DNA from: Cladosporium sp. IMV 00045
Lineage: Eukaryota > Ascomycota > Dothideomycetes > Cladosporiales > Cladosporiaceae
DNA: 64,000 nucleotides
NCBI GenBank assembly: GCA_001931905.2
Contig: MSJI02000912.1
Span: 1 to 64,000 of the forward strand
Direction: 5' to 3'
Part shown: positions 23,248 through 34,389 of the stretch, piece by piece
Position numbering within the stretch: the stretch's first letter is position 1
Layout: every line of letters begins with the position of its first letter
Notes under the pieces: model-generated
Told to the model about the DNA's origin: nothing
What the model saw: only the letters and a program-made list of their open reading frames with translations
Database searches by the model: none
Position numbers and translations under genes: made by a program

Positions 23248-24313
23248 ATGTCCATGAATTCGAAAGCTCGTGTGGCCGCGTTGAGCGAGCAGCTCGTAAA
23301 GCCATTGAACCCTGCCGACCTCGGATCCTTTGAAGGAGTTCCCAACATCCCTACCATTGCGAAAGACACAGTAGGACCGTAAGTGTCGAGCAAAGTTGGG
23401 TGTGATGATCTCAGAGCTGACATCCATTCAGAAGCGTCAAAGACAAAGTCGTAGTCGTTACTGGTGCCAACTCGCCCAACGGCATCGGCCGGGCAACATC
23501 ACATCAATTCGCCCGCAACGGCGCCAAAGCGGTCTTCATTTGTGACTACAGAACTGATTTGCTGGATATCCATGCCCGCGAAATCAAAAGTTTGTATCCA
23601 AATGTTGAAGTGCACGCCCGGAGAGTCGATGCAGGCGAGGAAGCAGATGTCGAGAAACTCGTGAATGAGGTCTTGGAGAAGTATGGCCGGCTTGACATCT
23701 TCTTTGCGAATGCAGGCATCACCGCCGGTGCGGTGACGGTTTTGGATGCGACTGCGGACGATTTCATGAAGATCATGAAAACCAATGCATTAGGGTGAGA
23801 TTTTACCACGCTCTTCTGCTGTTCCAGCGCTGTTTTGTATTGACAGTGCACCGCAGCGTCTTCCTAGCGACCAAGCATGCTGCAAGAGGCATGCTGAAGA
23901 CATCCGACTCCAAACCATACCCTGCAGGTAGCATTGTCGCCACCGCCTCCGTAGCCGGTTTACGCTCCAATGCCGGCCCGACCGACTACTCGGCGTCCAA
24001 GGCCGCCGTCATCAGCATCATGCAGACTGCCGCCTTCCAGCTCACAGGAAAAGGCATTCGCTGTAACGCGGTATGCCCTGGACTCATCGAGACAGGCATG
24101 ACAAGCGAGGTGTACAATGCGGCGCGGAAAAGAGGCACTGAGAGGAAGCTGGGCCAGCTGAATCCGTTGGCAAGGGGTGGGATCGCTGATGAGATCGCGA
24201 GAGTGGTCGCTTTCTTGGGCAGTGACAGCGCGAGCTATGTGAATGGTCAGGCGTGGGCGGTAGATGGTGGATTGAGTGCTGGGCATCCTTTTGTACCGGG
24301 CAAGTTGGCTTGA
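23248..24313 (+). CDS. Short-chain dehydrogenase/reductase (SDR)
   Basis: This is a classical NAD(P)-dependent oxidoreductase of 316 residues. Three exons (23248-23378, 23432-23794, 23857-24313) are split by 53- and 62-bp introns. The Rossmann fold shows TGANSPNGIG (residues 54-63), an acidic CDYR after the second strand (cofactor choice), NAG at 137-139, catalytic Ser196, Tyr209 and Lys213 (YSASK), and the PG motif after strand 6. The C-terminus GQAWAVDGGLSAG is typical. A 45-residue N-terminal extension precedes the fold. The glycine loop is longer than the usual TGxxxGxG, as in SDR subgroups with an insertion there. The substrate cannot be read from sequence. No biosynthetic cluster surrounds it. 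Confidence 0.92.
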
Positions 24314-25452
24314 TGACTTGTAGATGCAGCTGTGTTTTGATGCGAAGGAGGCATAACGACGTACCAAAGTCTCACCATTCTTCTCTCAAACATGACAAGC
24401 AGCGACCGAATCTAGCGTTGAGGGTACTTGCGTGGATGTCCGACCAGACTCTGAGATTATCATCAACAATCGCAACTGATGTCTCCGCTACAAGTGAGGT
24501 GAAGATCTGAGCTCGATGCATTGCAAGATTATCACCGGGTTGAACCTTACAATGGTCGAGAGTGGGAATTCTAGACGCTCTGAGGACTGGGCGGTAGACT
24601 CTGAGGTGAGCATGTTCTGGAGATTTGGCTGCACTACCAAATGCTCATGCGACGTCAGCGGAACTGGCTGCTTGCCGACCACCACTTCGTTGCTGCATTT
24701 TCTCCATGAAGATCAAGTAAAGTTACCCTTCTGATGAGGCGTGGTCACTGTAAAAAATTCAAAGCGCGTAGATAAGGTCCCTCAGAGAGTGCTAACCCAT
24801 ATCTGCGATGCCTGGTTGCTGGGTGGGCTTCGTTAAAGCAAGTCACCAATCATCAGACAACTATGCAGTCAGGAGTTGTTCACCTAGTGCACCAAGGTGC
24901 TCCATTTCCAACCTTCCGAGGACTCCTGGATGTCGTGGGGGACTCTCTCGTGCAACTTCGTGTCCTCTACGAACAATGACTCGACACGGTCGAAGCAACC
25001 GAGTACCTGCTAATGACGGATGAAGATCAGATATGAATACTCGACAGATCTTGATTGTTCTCCTTTCGTATGGTTCCGATCGTCAGTCTGATTTTAACCT
25101 GATGTATTCGGATTTTCTCTCAGATCTTTCTCGACGCAAATAGCTGAAGTGATTGGGTTATTGAGTACCAAAAGAAACGAGCCTCACGTTTGTTTACAGT
25201 CTATTGGCCACTTGTATCTAGTCATCTGTGAATAGAGCTCTTTGCTTAAAGGCCACAGATCAACCTCAATGGCAACAAGATTCCCAAGTTTTCAGAATAT
25301 CGTTGAACCACACTTGATAATCTCTGTCTCGCGAGATTGAAGGGGCTGTTAAGGTGAGCATTCGATGTTGCTTCAAACATGTCTGTCAATTGTTAAGGAA
25401 TATGTTCAATCACGGTAGATCGGTCGTCATCAATCAACGCAGATCTTGCACC
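24314..25452. other. Intergenic region upstream of the initiator tRNA
   Basis: No open frame with family support and no RNA gene was recognised in this 1.1-kb stretch. Confidence 0.5.
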
Positions 25453-25590
25453 AGCTGAGTGGCGCAGCGGAAGCGTAAGTTCTTACTCAACAATTACCTT
25501 TGAATTGAATCAACACTAACAATCAAAAAGGCGCCGGGCTCATACATTGAAGCAACCCGGAGGGCAATGGATCGAAACCATTCTCAGCTA
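25453..25590 (+). tRNA. Initiator tRNA-Met (CAT) with a D-stem insert and a short anticodon intron
   Basis: After removing 25475-25530 (56 bp) and a 10-nt anticodon-loop intron (25545-25554), the 72-nt RNA pairs perfectly in all stems: AGCTGAG/CTCAGCT, GCGC/GCGC, CCGGG/CCCGG, AATGG/CCATT. Initiator marks are A1-T72, three G-C pairs at the base of the anticodon stem and the T loop ATCGAAA. Box A (TGGCGCAGCGG) and box B (GGATCGAAACC) are intact, and a T6 Pol III terminator starts at 25592. The large insert lies inside the 3' strand of the D stem, where no eukaryotic nuclear tRNA intron is expected. Confidence 0.88.
25475..25530 (+). other. Spliceosomal-type intron-like insert within the initiator tRNA
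   Basis: The insert begins GTAAGT, has CACTAAC 11 nt before its end and terminates in AAAAAG. Its 56-bp length equals that of mRNA introns in this window (many are 53-60 bp). Exact GT-to-AG removal restores the initiator sequence GGAAGCGCGCCGGG. Confidence 0.75.
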
Positions 25591-26962
25591 TCTTTTTTGT
25601 CGATTTTTGGTCCATCCAGAATGACTTTTGTCAAGATCAGTAATACATCTGTTTTTTTTTTTGCTATGCAGTATCCTCTCACTCAAACACAGTCAATAAG
25701 ACTTCTTTCCTTTCAAGTACTTTGTTCCTTTCATTCAAATCAAACCGAATGAGTGCTTGCCTGTTTTGTGCGGCCGAGGCTGGCGGAAGTGAAATTTCGG
25801 GCAGCGAACCCTCCACAGCAGCACAAGGCTTGCGGATCCGACAGAGTAGGTCACCAATTATACCGGAGAAGCAGGAAATTGAAGGCATATCTGAGCTAGG
25901 CACAATCCTTGTCATTTGTGCAATCTTATAGACATGCTACTTGAGTAAGATATCTGAACAACCACCACTAGTTCCGGAATTTGCAGTGATGTTTATATAA
26001 GTACATTTGAAAGCTAATTCCATTAGGTCCCCAGAACAGAGGCGAATGCATCATGCCTCTATCTTCAGCTAATACACATGCCAGTCAATTCTATGTCACG
26101 AGACTGCTAATCGTTGTCGATTCTTCAGATTTCAAAGATTGATAGACACTGAGTAGGTATTTAGCTTGATGTTCCGACTTTGATCGATTCATCGATCCAT
26201 TCGAACCGATCAATCTTGCAACGGCCTTGCGATTTCTCCTTCTGTTGGACTCATCTACATCACTTGGTCAAGAGTAGGGATCGGATAGCCTCGGCGGTCC
26301 GCACGTCGCTAGATTTGTTGTTTGCTACCGAAGGTACCGAAGACGAGCACTGTCAAGGTCAACTATGATAATTTCAGACAGATCTTTCTCTGGTCAATTT
26401 CTCTGGTCAAATTGTCTTGACAGTAGAATATTGCTGTGGTCTGACTACCAATACCACATAGCAGGATTACTCCATCAGTGGCACTTATCGAGCTCTCATG
26501 CATGCAACAAAGCAAAATATCATTGCTGCTGAAGGAAGTAACGACGACGAGCAATCGATCCTGAGAGTGACATGTAATCAACGACTTTTGAGAATGACCA
26601 AGGATCCAGCGTGGCGATGATGCCCACAATAACAATTATGCTTCCCGTGTATGTGATGTTGAAATGATACCGTCCTCGAGGTCCATGCTCACAGGTGGCG
26701 AGGGCTCTCTCCCCGCCAAGCCTTCTCTAGACCTTCTAGCAATCTCCTTTCCCTGAAGCCGAACTTTCGCGCGAGGGTCGTGTGCACTGCTTTGCTACTC
26801 CATAAGGTATCGTTATCTTTTTTTTCCCACTCTCCTAATCCATCCATCACTACCCTCTCGCCATCCTTTCGTTACTGTTCAGCGCTGTGCCTGGAGTTAG
26901 GTCGATGAGGCTTTTTTCTCCGCCATTTGTACTATTCTAATCCTTTACCCGGACTGTGCATC
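25591..26962. other. Intergenic region between the initiator tRNA and RPO41
   Basis: After the T6 terminator (25592-25597) there is no recognisable gene. The last few hundred bases are the RPO41 promoter and leader. Confidence 0.5.
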
Positions 26963-29900
26963 ATGCTCGTTCGCTCTGCTGGACGGAGACAGCAGCGTCA
27001 TGCAACAAGAGTCCTCGCCTCCTCCTTCGCACAGCTCAATCTGCCATGGCTTGCCCCGGCGCAGTTGAGATGGAGTGCATCACACACCGCAGCGTCATCA
27101 TCATCCTCACAGCCTACCTCCCGACCGCGCAGACGAAGCGACTCGAAAGTATCGCAGCAGGCGAGAGCGCACATCCGACACCTCGCCACCGCTGCCGACC
27201 AGCACTCGGCCCGTCAAGAGCATGAATACACAATGGAAGGCGTAAACCCCGGTGCGTTCCGGAACACGGGTCAGGATGCGCATCTCCCTTGGGACTTCAC
27301 GAAAATCGCGGATCAAGGCCTTGCGAAGCTACGACCTTACTCGGATCCCATCGTCATCAACAACACAACATCTACGCCACAGCCCATGGTCAAGGTGGCA
27401 CACGGCGTCGTCGGTAATGTAATGGATCTGTTGCAATACCTACACACAACTCTGCGCGTTGGTCGCATGTCCAGGGCGGAAAGTATCATCCAGAGGCTCG
27501 CCGAGAGCAATTTGCCACACTCTCCAGAACTGTTACATGCACACACTGCATACCTAGGGGAGTTGTTACGCCACCTGGCAGCAGCAGGTTCCGCAGAGCG
27601 CCCTTCCTTTCAATCGAAGATGCAGAAATGGTTCGAGGTGGAGGTCCACTCGAAGGGCGTGGCGCCTGATGAGAAGCTGCTTGTTATCATGGTCAGGGCC
27701 GCCATTCGTGGCCTGCAGGGCTCGCAGCGAGACAGAGCCATCCGCAGATATGTTGAGATGGCTAGACATCTCGGTCCCTCGGCACATGACGAAGTTCTAT
27801 CATCGGAGGACTACGATGACAATGAGTTCACAATTCTTGGAGCCGCTACTTCGGATTTCTATCAAGAACCCCCAATTGAGGAGCCCCCTACGAGTCAAGA
27901 GAAAGTTCCCGAGCTGGACATGACACAACTCCGGAGATTGGATCAAATTCCCATGGACGAGCTCCCGGATGTCAAAGCAACCGATCAAAAGGGAGAGGGT
28001 CTAGACACAATAAAGAAAACATTGGAGGCATTCACCCAACTACCAGCCTTACCAGCAGATGCACCGATTGAAGCGCAGCGAGCACGTGCATACGAAAGGC
28101 AGCTTATCATGGAGCAGACTTCTGTAGACGTCGCTGTGGATAGGTGGCGGAAGGAGGATAGCGAACTCAGGAAAATCGGTATCTCTTCAGCATTGCAGAC
28201 CAAGCCACTTGGCGCATTGATGTGGCAATGGTACTCCGCGTTGCTGCCAGCTCTCCAAGCAGAGCTAGCTGCTTGCAAAAAGGCTATGAACAGCGACAAG
28301 CTGAAGCGGGACGCTAGCGCCAATGAGCGCCTCCTGTATGGTCCTTATCTGGAGCTCATTCCACTGCATAAAGTTGCCGCCAATACGATCCTGTTCACCA
28401 TGGGCCGCATTACCAAAGGAAAAGATCAGACTACCGACCAGTTCCAACACGAGGTCAAGCTCAGCGCGCTCGTCGTAGGTCTCGGTAGGGCTATCGAGCA
28501 GGAGTGTGCCATTGACAGCGCGAAAAAGATCAGGGCTGAGAAGCGCCGCGGAAAATCGCGTGCGCGACCGCCCCGGAACGAGAAAGAGCTACATGAACAG
28601 GCCAAACCGTCAACCCAGGAGAAGGTGGATATCAAATCGTACTTGACTTGGCCTACCGAAACGAAGGCCAGGCTAGGTGCGATGCTCGTTTCTAAGCTTC
28701 TGCAGACTGCCCAATTTCCTGTCACGAAAGAACATCCTAGGACTAAAGAGAACATCACGCAGACGCAACCCGCCTTCTTGCATCGCATGAAATACCAACA
28801 TGGCAGGCGAGTCGGTGTCATCTCGCCAAACCATGCACTTGTTGAGAAGGTGGAGAGTGAGCCGCTAGGGTCGTTGATTGCGAAGCGCATGCCAATGATC
28901 GTCGAGCCCAGACCGTGGAGTGATTGGAGTGAGGGTGGTTACTTGCAGTATCCTACACCCATCCTGAGATTGCCAATGGGCGACAAATCTGGCAAGGACT
29001 ACTTCATGGCTGCCGATGCGAAGGGTGATACACAACAGGTGTATGCTGGTCTCACTGCCCTTGGACGAGTCCCTTGGAAGATCAACCACAACGTATTGAA
29101 GGTCCAGATTCATGCGTGGAATTCGGGAGAGGCAATCGCGAACTTTGCGCCTCTTAACCCGACCTTCGAGCTGCCAGAAGAACCAGAACCTTCGGCCGAC
29201 CCAAATCCAAGGCGACAGTGGCTGACTGAAGTTCGCGATCTGGAGAACAAGAAGATCGGATTGCATTCGCAGCGATGCTTCCAGAACTTTCAACTAGAAA
29301 TTGCAAGAGCTGTTGCAAACGAGACTTTGTATTTCCCGCACAACCTTGACTTCCGAGGCCGTGCCTACCCCATCCCCCCATACCTCAACCACATGGGTGC
29401 TGATAACGCAAGAGGCTTGTTGGTATTCGGTGAAGGAAAGGAGCTCGGAGAGGCCGGATTGCGGTGGCTGAAGATTCACCTCGCCAACGTCGCTGGATAC
29501 GACAAGGCAAGCTTGCAAGAGCGCGAAGACTACACCATGGAACACCTGGATGACATCTACGACTCTGTCAGAAACCCACTGGACGGCCGCCGATGGTGGC
29601 TTAAGTCTGAGGACGCGTGGCAGACACTCGCCGCCTGTTATGAACTGACGAACGCCCTGGATTCTCCAGACCCGACGAAATATGTTTCACACCTACCCAC
29701 CCACCAGGACGGTACATGTAACGGTCTGCAGCACTATGCTGCTCTTGGTGGTGACAAAGCAGGTGCCGCTCAAGTCAACTTGGAGCCAGGTGATCGCCCT
29801 GCGGATATCTACACTGCCGTTGCAAACGCTGTTAAAGACGAGGTTGAACGCGACGCAGCGGATGGTAACCCTATTGCCCAAAAGCTGCAAGGCAACATTT

Positions 29901-31240
29901 CGCGCAAGGTTGTCAAGCAACCTGTCATGACCAATGTCTATGGAGTCACTTTTTATGGCGCCAAGGCGCAAGTCAAGAAGCAGCTTGTCGAAATCTTCCC
30001 TGACCTTCGGATGTTTGACGAAGTCAATCACAACAAACTTTCTCATTACATCGCCACCAAAATCTTCAAGTCGCTCGGATCGATGTTCCAGGGTGCTCAA
30101 TCAATCCAAGTCTGGCTGGGCACATGTGCGGATCGTATTTCGACCTGCCTGAGCCCCGAACAAATTGAGCACCTTACTTCAGTCGCAAAAGAGAAGATCG
30201 ACGTCAAGGAGCGGAAGAAGTATAGAGAAGACTCCCTCCGCTCTCTGGAAAAACACGCTGAAGCTCAGAAGGGCTTGAAGACGACTGCAGTGACATCTCG
30301 AGAAAGCTCAAAGTACTTGAACACGACAAAACCACTGTTCAAGTCCAGCGTGACCTGGACAACGCCCCTTCGCATACCTGTGGTGCAGCCTTATCGCACC
30401 GCATCTTCTCGAAGAGTCGTTACTAACATGCAAACGATCTCCCTACAAGATCCGCAAGTCTGGGACCCCGTGAGCAAGCGTAAGCAGCTGCAGGCGTTTC
30501 CTCCCAACTTCATCCACTCTCTGGACGCAACGCATATGATGCTGAGTGCGCTCAAGTGCAACGAGATTGGACTCACCTTCGCCAGTATCCACGATTCTTT
30601 CTGGACACACGCCTGCGATATCGAGAAGATGAGCGTCGTTCTCCGTGATGCCTTTGTCGCCATGCACAGCGAGGACATCATTGGCCGCCTCCGTGAGGAA
30701 TTCACTGCCCGTTACAAGGATCACATGTATCTCGCCTCTATCAGCGCTGATAGCGAAGTTGGCCACCAAGTTGCTGCGTTGCGCAAAGCAATGAAAAGCA
30801 AGTCTGGCGATGCATCTGAACTGGCTCTCGAGCGCGAGCGCCTGCGACTTCTTGCTAGTGAAGACGCCTCAGAGCGTGCGGCAGGCGAGGCCATGGTTAC
30901 GCCCGCCACCGTCTTACTTTCTCAGGCCGACCAATCAACTCTGGATGTCTGCAAAGACATGAACGGTCAGACTCTCGGCGACATTCCCACCGGCGCCAGC
31001 GACTTGGACCAGATCAACCCAGGTCCTGAAGATGCCATGGCTGCAGACGACGAGCTTTCTGCTGCGGACCCTGATGCTGCTGCCGGCGTGGCCGATTCCG
31101 CCAAGCCCAAACGCACCTCTGCCCCATTGAAGTACGAACGCAAGTTGTACGTCTGGCTGCCATTGACTTTCCCGGAGGTTCCTGCCAAGGGTGACTTCGA
31201 TGTCAAGAGACTGAGGCAAAGTAAGTACTTCTTCCACTAG
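26963..31240 (+). CDS. RPO41: Mitochondrial DNA-directed RNA polymerase
   Basis: This is the single-subunit, T7-like RNA polymerase that transcribes mitochondrial DNA. It is a single-exon frame of 1,425 residues from MLVRSAGRRQQRHATRVLAS, an Arg/Ser/Ala-rich mitochondrial presequence. An upstream in-frame ATG at 26927 would precede it with a poorer signal. Motifs in order: DFRGRAYPIPPYLNHMG, the HQDGTCNGLQHYAALGGD palm motif with a catalytic Asp, KQPVMTNVYGVTFYG (O-helix Lys and Tyr), FPPNFIHSLDATHMM, and ASIHDSFWTHACDIE with the second catalytic Asp. The C-terminus ...LRQSKYFFH matches the family ending. An apparent GTAAGT at 31220, just before the stop, is therefore not a donor. The N-terminal third is the poorly conserved extension. 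Confidence 0.97.
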   Translation: MLVRSAGRRQQRHATRVLASSFAQLNLPWLAPAQLRWSASHTAASSSSSQPTSRPRRRSDSKVSQQARAHIRHLATAADQHSARQEHEYTMEGVNPGAFRNTGQDAHLPWDFTKIADQGLAKLRPYSDPIVINNTTSTPQPMVKVAHGVVGNVMDLLQYLHTTLRVGRMSRAESIIQRLAESNLPHSPELLHAHTAYLGELLRHLAAAGSAERPSFQSKMQKWFEVEVHSKGVAPDEKLLVIMVRAAIRGLQGSQRDRAIRRYVEMARHLGPSAHDEVLSSEDYDDNEFTILGAATSDFYQEPPIEEPPTSQEKVPELDMTQLRRLDQIPMDELPDVKATDQKGEGLDTIKKTLEAFTQLPALPADAPIEAQRARAYERQLIMEQTSVDVAVDRWRKEDSELRKIGISSALQTKPLGALMWQWYSALLPALQAELAACKKAMNSDKLKRDASANERLLYGPYLELIPLHKVAANTILFTMGRITKGKDQTTDQFQHEVKLSALVVGLGRAIEQECAIDSAKKIRAEKRRGKSRARPPRNEKELHEQAKPSTQEKVDIKSYLTWPTETKARLGAMLVSKLLQTAQFPVTKEHPRTKENITQTQPAFLHRMKYQHGRRVGVISPNHALVEKVESEPLGSLIAKRMPMIVEPRPWSDWSEGGYLQYPTPILRLPMGDKSGKDYFMAADAKGDTQQVYAGLTALGRVPWKINHNVLKVQIHAWNSGEAIANFAPLNPTFELPEEPEPSADPNPRRQWLTEVRDLENKKIGLHSQRCFQNFQLEIARAVANETLYFPHNLDFRGRAYPIPPYLNHMGADNARGLLVFGEGKELGEAGLRWLKIHLANVAGYDKASLQEREDYTMEHLDDIYDSVRNPLDGRRWWLKSEDAWQTLAACYELTNALDSPDPTKYVSHLPTHQDGTCNGLQHYAALGGDKAGAAQVNLEPGDRPADIYTAVANAVKDEVERDAADGNPIAQKLQGNISRKVVKQPVMTNVYGVTFYGAKAQVKKQLVEIFPDLRMFDEVNHNKLSHYIATKIFKSLGSMFQGAQSIQVWLGTCADRISTCLSPEQIEHLTSVAKEKIDVKERKKYREDSLRSLEKHAEAQKGLKTTAVTSRESSKYLNTTKPLFKSSVTWTTPLRIPVVQPYRTASSRRVVTNMQTISLQDPQVWDPVSKRKQLQAFPPNFIHSLDATHMMLSALKCNEIGLTFASIHDSFWTHACDIEKMSVVLRDAFVAMHSEDIIGRLREEFTARYKDHMYLASISADSEVGHQVAALRKAMKSKSGDASELALERERLRLLASEDASERAAGEAMVTPATVLLSQADQSTLDVCKDMNGQTLGDIPTGASDLDQINPGPEDAMAADDELSAADPDAAAGVADSAKPKRTSAPLKYERKLYVWLPLTFPEVPAKGDFDVKRLRQSKYFFH

Positions 31241-31862
31241 AGTCGTCTTCGGTGGCACCTGTTTGGCATACATTGTATTTTTGCAAGCGACGGCGCATAG
31301 AAAGGGGACGGCATGTTTGATATGGTTTTTTGTTCTGGGAAGCGCTACAGCGGCGCGGCGTTATTATCTTCTCTTTTTCTGGGGCTATCTCGTAACAAGC
31401 ATGGCATCGGTGTTGACGACACGACTGGTGCATGGGAGGGTGTACACACATGGAAGGAATAAAAATATAGTAATGTCTCTACGGACATCCCGATGTAAGA
31501 TACGACAAATTAGAGATTAGATCACCACTTTCTCTCTACCATCTGACCAGGACCTGCTTCTTCAGCTTGAGACGAGCTCTCATTTCCGCCATAGTACCAT
31601 TGAAGTAATTCAAAGCGACTTATGATTTGTGTTCACCCCGGCACCGACAGCTAATGAGTTGCACCGAGTCCGACAAGCTGTGTCAAGACTCACAGACTGG
31701 TGAGGTTGCTGGCACTGCATCCGAGTGGAACCCCACGCAAGGCTTCAGCCTCTCAGCCGCATGGCTTGGTACCTAACCTTGCGACCTTTTGTCTTCATGC
31801 TACCGTGCAACTCGCTCTTATGGCACACCTACAATACCGTTTAACTGGCCGATCTAGGCAAA
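31241..31862. other. Intergenic region RPO41 to Zn2Cys6 gene
   Basis: This is the 3' region of RPO41 and the promoter of the next gene. Nothing else is recognised. Confidence 0.5.
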
Positions 31863-33523
31863 ATGCCTGGCGTACCGTCAGGACGAGGCTGCGACGCCTG
31901 TCGCAAGCAAAAGAAGAAGGTGAATTGTTTTGACCTCCCGATACTGCCAACTAGTCTCTAACCAATCTCACAGTGTGATGGCCAACAACCCACTTGCTCG
32001 CGATGCCTGCGACTAGGTCTCAAATGCCACGGAAGCGGACAGCGACGGTTCAAATTCATCCAAATACAAGACCACCAAGCAGCGTCTCCAGGGAAATCGA
32101 AATCTCCTCCAGACCAGCAAATCGCCACTACGCTGGGCAAACCCCCATCTCCACCGACGAACGGCGCAACGTGGCTCGTGAGCTCTTTCGTCTCGGGTCT
32201 GGACGTCAAGGATCCCAGGTTTAGTCTTTCTTGCTATGGCGTTTTTCTGCCGGAAATTCCAAGACGCCTTGGGGTGCACCCGGCTCTTGATGCTTCTGCG
32301 TCGGCTCTGATTAGTGCTTACCCGGCGGTTTATCGCCGTGAACCATCATATGAGGCTCTTGAAAAGTATGGTAAGGCCATCAAAGCTCTGCGTGTGGCTT
32401 TGGACTCGCCGGACCAGACGAGGGTGGTCGAGCTTCTCTGTGCGATTTACTTTTTGCTTATATGTCAGGTGGGTTTATCGTGCTCGTGGCTTGAGTTAGT
32501 CCCTGTTCTGACTTATTATCTAGACATGGATATGGAGGCCTGGAGAACAATCGTTGAGCCATGGAAAAGCTGTTGCACATGTCCTGAACTCTGTTGCCGG
32601 CAAGTTTTCAATAGAACAGCTGGGCGATGGGTTCGAGCACCAAGTTGTTACTTCCATGTGCACGGTTGTGGTGAGTATTGATCGGGCATCCAATCGTTAA
32701 GACACCAAGTCTAATATCAAGGGATCAGATCATCGAGGCAGTCTTCGACCCTACTGTAAAGCTACATCCCTGGTATCGCGAGAACCTAACCGCCCACCAC
32801 GGTTTCGCCAAACCTCGAAAGACAGAACATACTCGGCTGGAAAGCGTCGCAACTTGCGAAAGACCCCCATCCGATGGTCTCGCACAAAACACCATTACAA
32901 TCGAGTCCATGGCACGAATCCCAGAGCTCATCAACGCCCCACGAACAAACTTCTTCGAAATCCAGAACCTCTACCTACGCGCTTGCCTGGACACGGAAGA
33001 AGTCGTGAAACGTCAAGCGATGCTCACCGCGTTAGTGTCCGCCGGGAAAAATGACTCGACGCCACCAGCCACAATCGCTTCGGCGAAGAAGATGCTTCCG
33101 CTATGCCAAATCGCTCGCAGCATGTTGCTATCGATCGCGATCGTCTGCAACGCGATCCTCACCGCTCTCGATCCCACCGACTATTCTCTGGTGACGGATT
33201 GTATTCGCTTCTGTGACGATGCCATAGAGCTTGCTTATGAGGTGTCGTGTTACAGACCGCTTGGCGCAAGTCATGTGCCGTTGTGTCTCATTGGGGCATA
33301 TATGGCTGTGGATGATACGGAAAGGCAGGAAGCGCTACGTGAGCTCTTGGTCGAGTATGGGAAAGACTTTCCGAGCGCGAGTTGGCTCGAGGTAGCGGTG
33401 GGTGCTAGAAAGGCGTATGAGGATGCTCGTCGGGCTGTGAGGACTGTACGTCAGCCTGATTGTATGGATGGAGTGGGCGAAGTAGTTTGTTACGAGGATG
33501 AAAGTCTGTGCCATGTACAGTAG
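31863..33523 (+). CDS. Zn(II)2Cys6 fungal transcription factor
   Basis: This is a binuclear-zinc-cluster regulator of 497 residues in four exons (31863-31919, 31974-32468, 32524-32670, 32729-33523), all with phase-0 introns of 54-58 bp. The DNA-binding cluster is at the very N-terminus: Cys10, 13, 20, 27, 30 and 37, with basic RKQKKK between Cys13 and Cys20. An intron splits the cluster just before Cys20. After a Pro/Ser linker comes a helical regulatory domain (SLSCYGVFLPEIPRRLG, LDASASALISAYPAVYRREP, VELLCAIYFLLICQ) of the fungal-specific DUF3468 type. The target genes are unknown. No biosynthetic cluster lies next to it. Confidence 0.93.
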
Positions 33524-33884
33524 CTTCAAGGGACTGAGGGGACGTCTGGATGGAATGCAATAGACAAGACTTGAAATCTGCTCAAGACGAAGCCTCAAAG
33601 GCCCAGTCAAAATGCCGGGTATGCATTGCTTTCGGAAACGCATAGTCAGAGCCTGAGAGCGCCTTCTAAGAGCAACATAGACCAGTTGCACGTTCTCGTC
33701 CGGAAAGCAGCGAGTTTCATCAGCATTGAGAGCACCACCGATATAGGTAATTGCCTAGCAAACCATGACCATGAAGTTACGACAAGAGCAAGGACCGTCA
33801 GTATAGCAAATACTCGTAAGCCTGCTTTATTAAATATGTCCAATATATCATGTTACAACATTTCCCAACGTCAGGAATGTAGCC
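33524..33884. other. Convergent 3' region
   Basis: This lies between the ends of the Zn2Cys6 gene and the VOC gene. No feature is seen. Confidence 0.5.
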
Positions 33885-34389
33885 TCACAGGCTGAACTCG
33901 AGCCTATTTCCCGCAAAATCCCTCGCAAAGAACCGCTGAGGGAACTCAGCACTCTGATCACCTGTATCCAAAACACTCAAAGTCAGCACATCACACATTC
34001 TCAATGAATCCAATACAGGTGCCCAAACAAGTCAAAAATCAAAAATCAAACTCACCCGACCCCTTCTCCCCCGGCCTATCACACTCCCTCGGCGCCGCCT
34101 CTCCGCCCTTCAAAAAGTGCTCCCAGATCCTCTGTCTGAGCGCGAGCAAGTCCTCCCCGGAGCCGAGTTTGAAGCAAGGGTGGCGCGCCGAGTCGGTTTC
34201 GCCGTTCACCCCGATCGCGATGTGCACTTGCTGCCCGGAGGAGCCGATGTCGAACCACGCGAGGTCGTGCTGGCGGTGCGAGGGCACGGGGTGCGGTTTG
34301 AGCCCGAGGGTGGTGCTGTAGAAGGCGATGGCGTGCGGGAGGGTGGAGGGGGGGACGAGAAGGTTGATGTGCGCGAGGGAGAGGATCAT
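33885..34389 (-). CDS. VOC-superfamily protein (glyoxalase/bleomycin-resistance fold)
   Basis: Two exons (34056-34389 and 33885-33961; 94-bp intron) encode 136 residues. The protein begins MILSLAHINLLVPPSTLPHA, the first beta-strand with a metal-ligand His, followed by AIAFYSTTLGL. A second module contains HDLAWFDIGSSGQQVHIAIG, and the end AGNRLEFSL carries the usual Glu ligand. The order and spacing match the single-domain vicinal-oxygen-chelate fold, including small dioxygenases and lactoylglutathione-lyase-like enzymes. The exact reaction cannot be inferred. It converges on the Zn2Cys6 gene, so co-regulation is possible but not shown. Confidence 0.9.

Noticed and set aside
31220..31240. 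GTAAGT near the RPO41 stop as an intron donor
   Set aside because: The in-frame ending SKYFFH is the normal family C-terminus.
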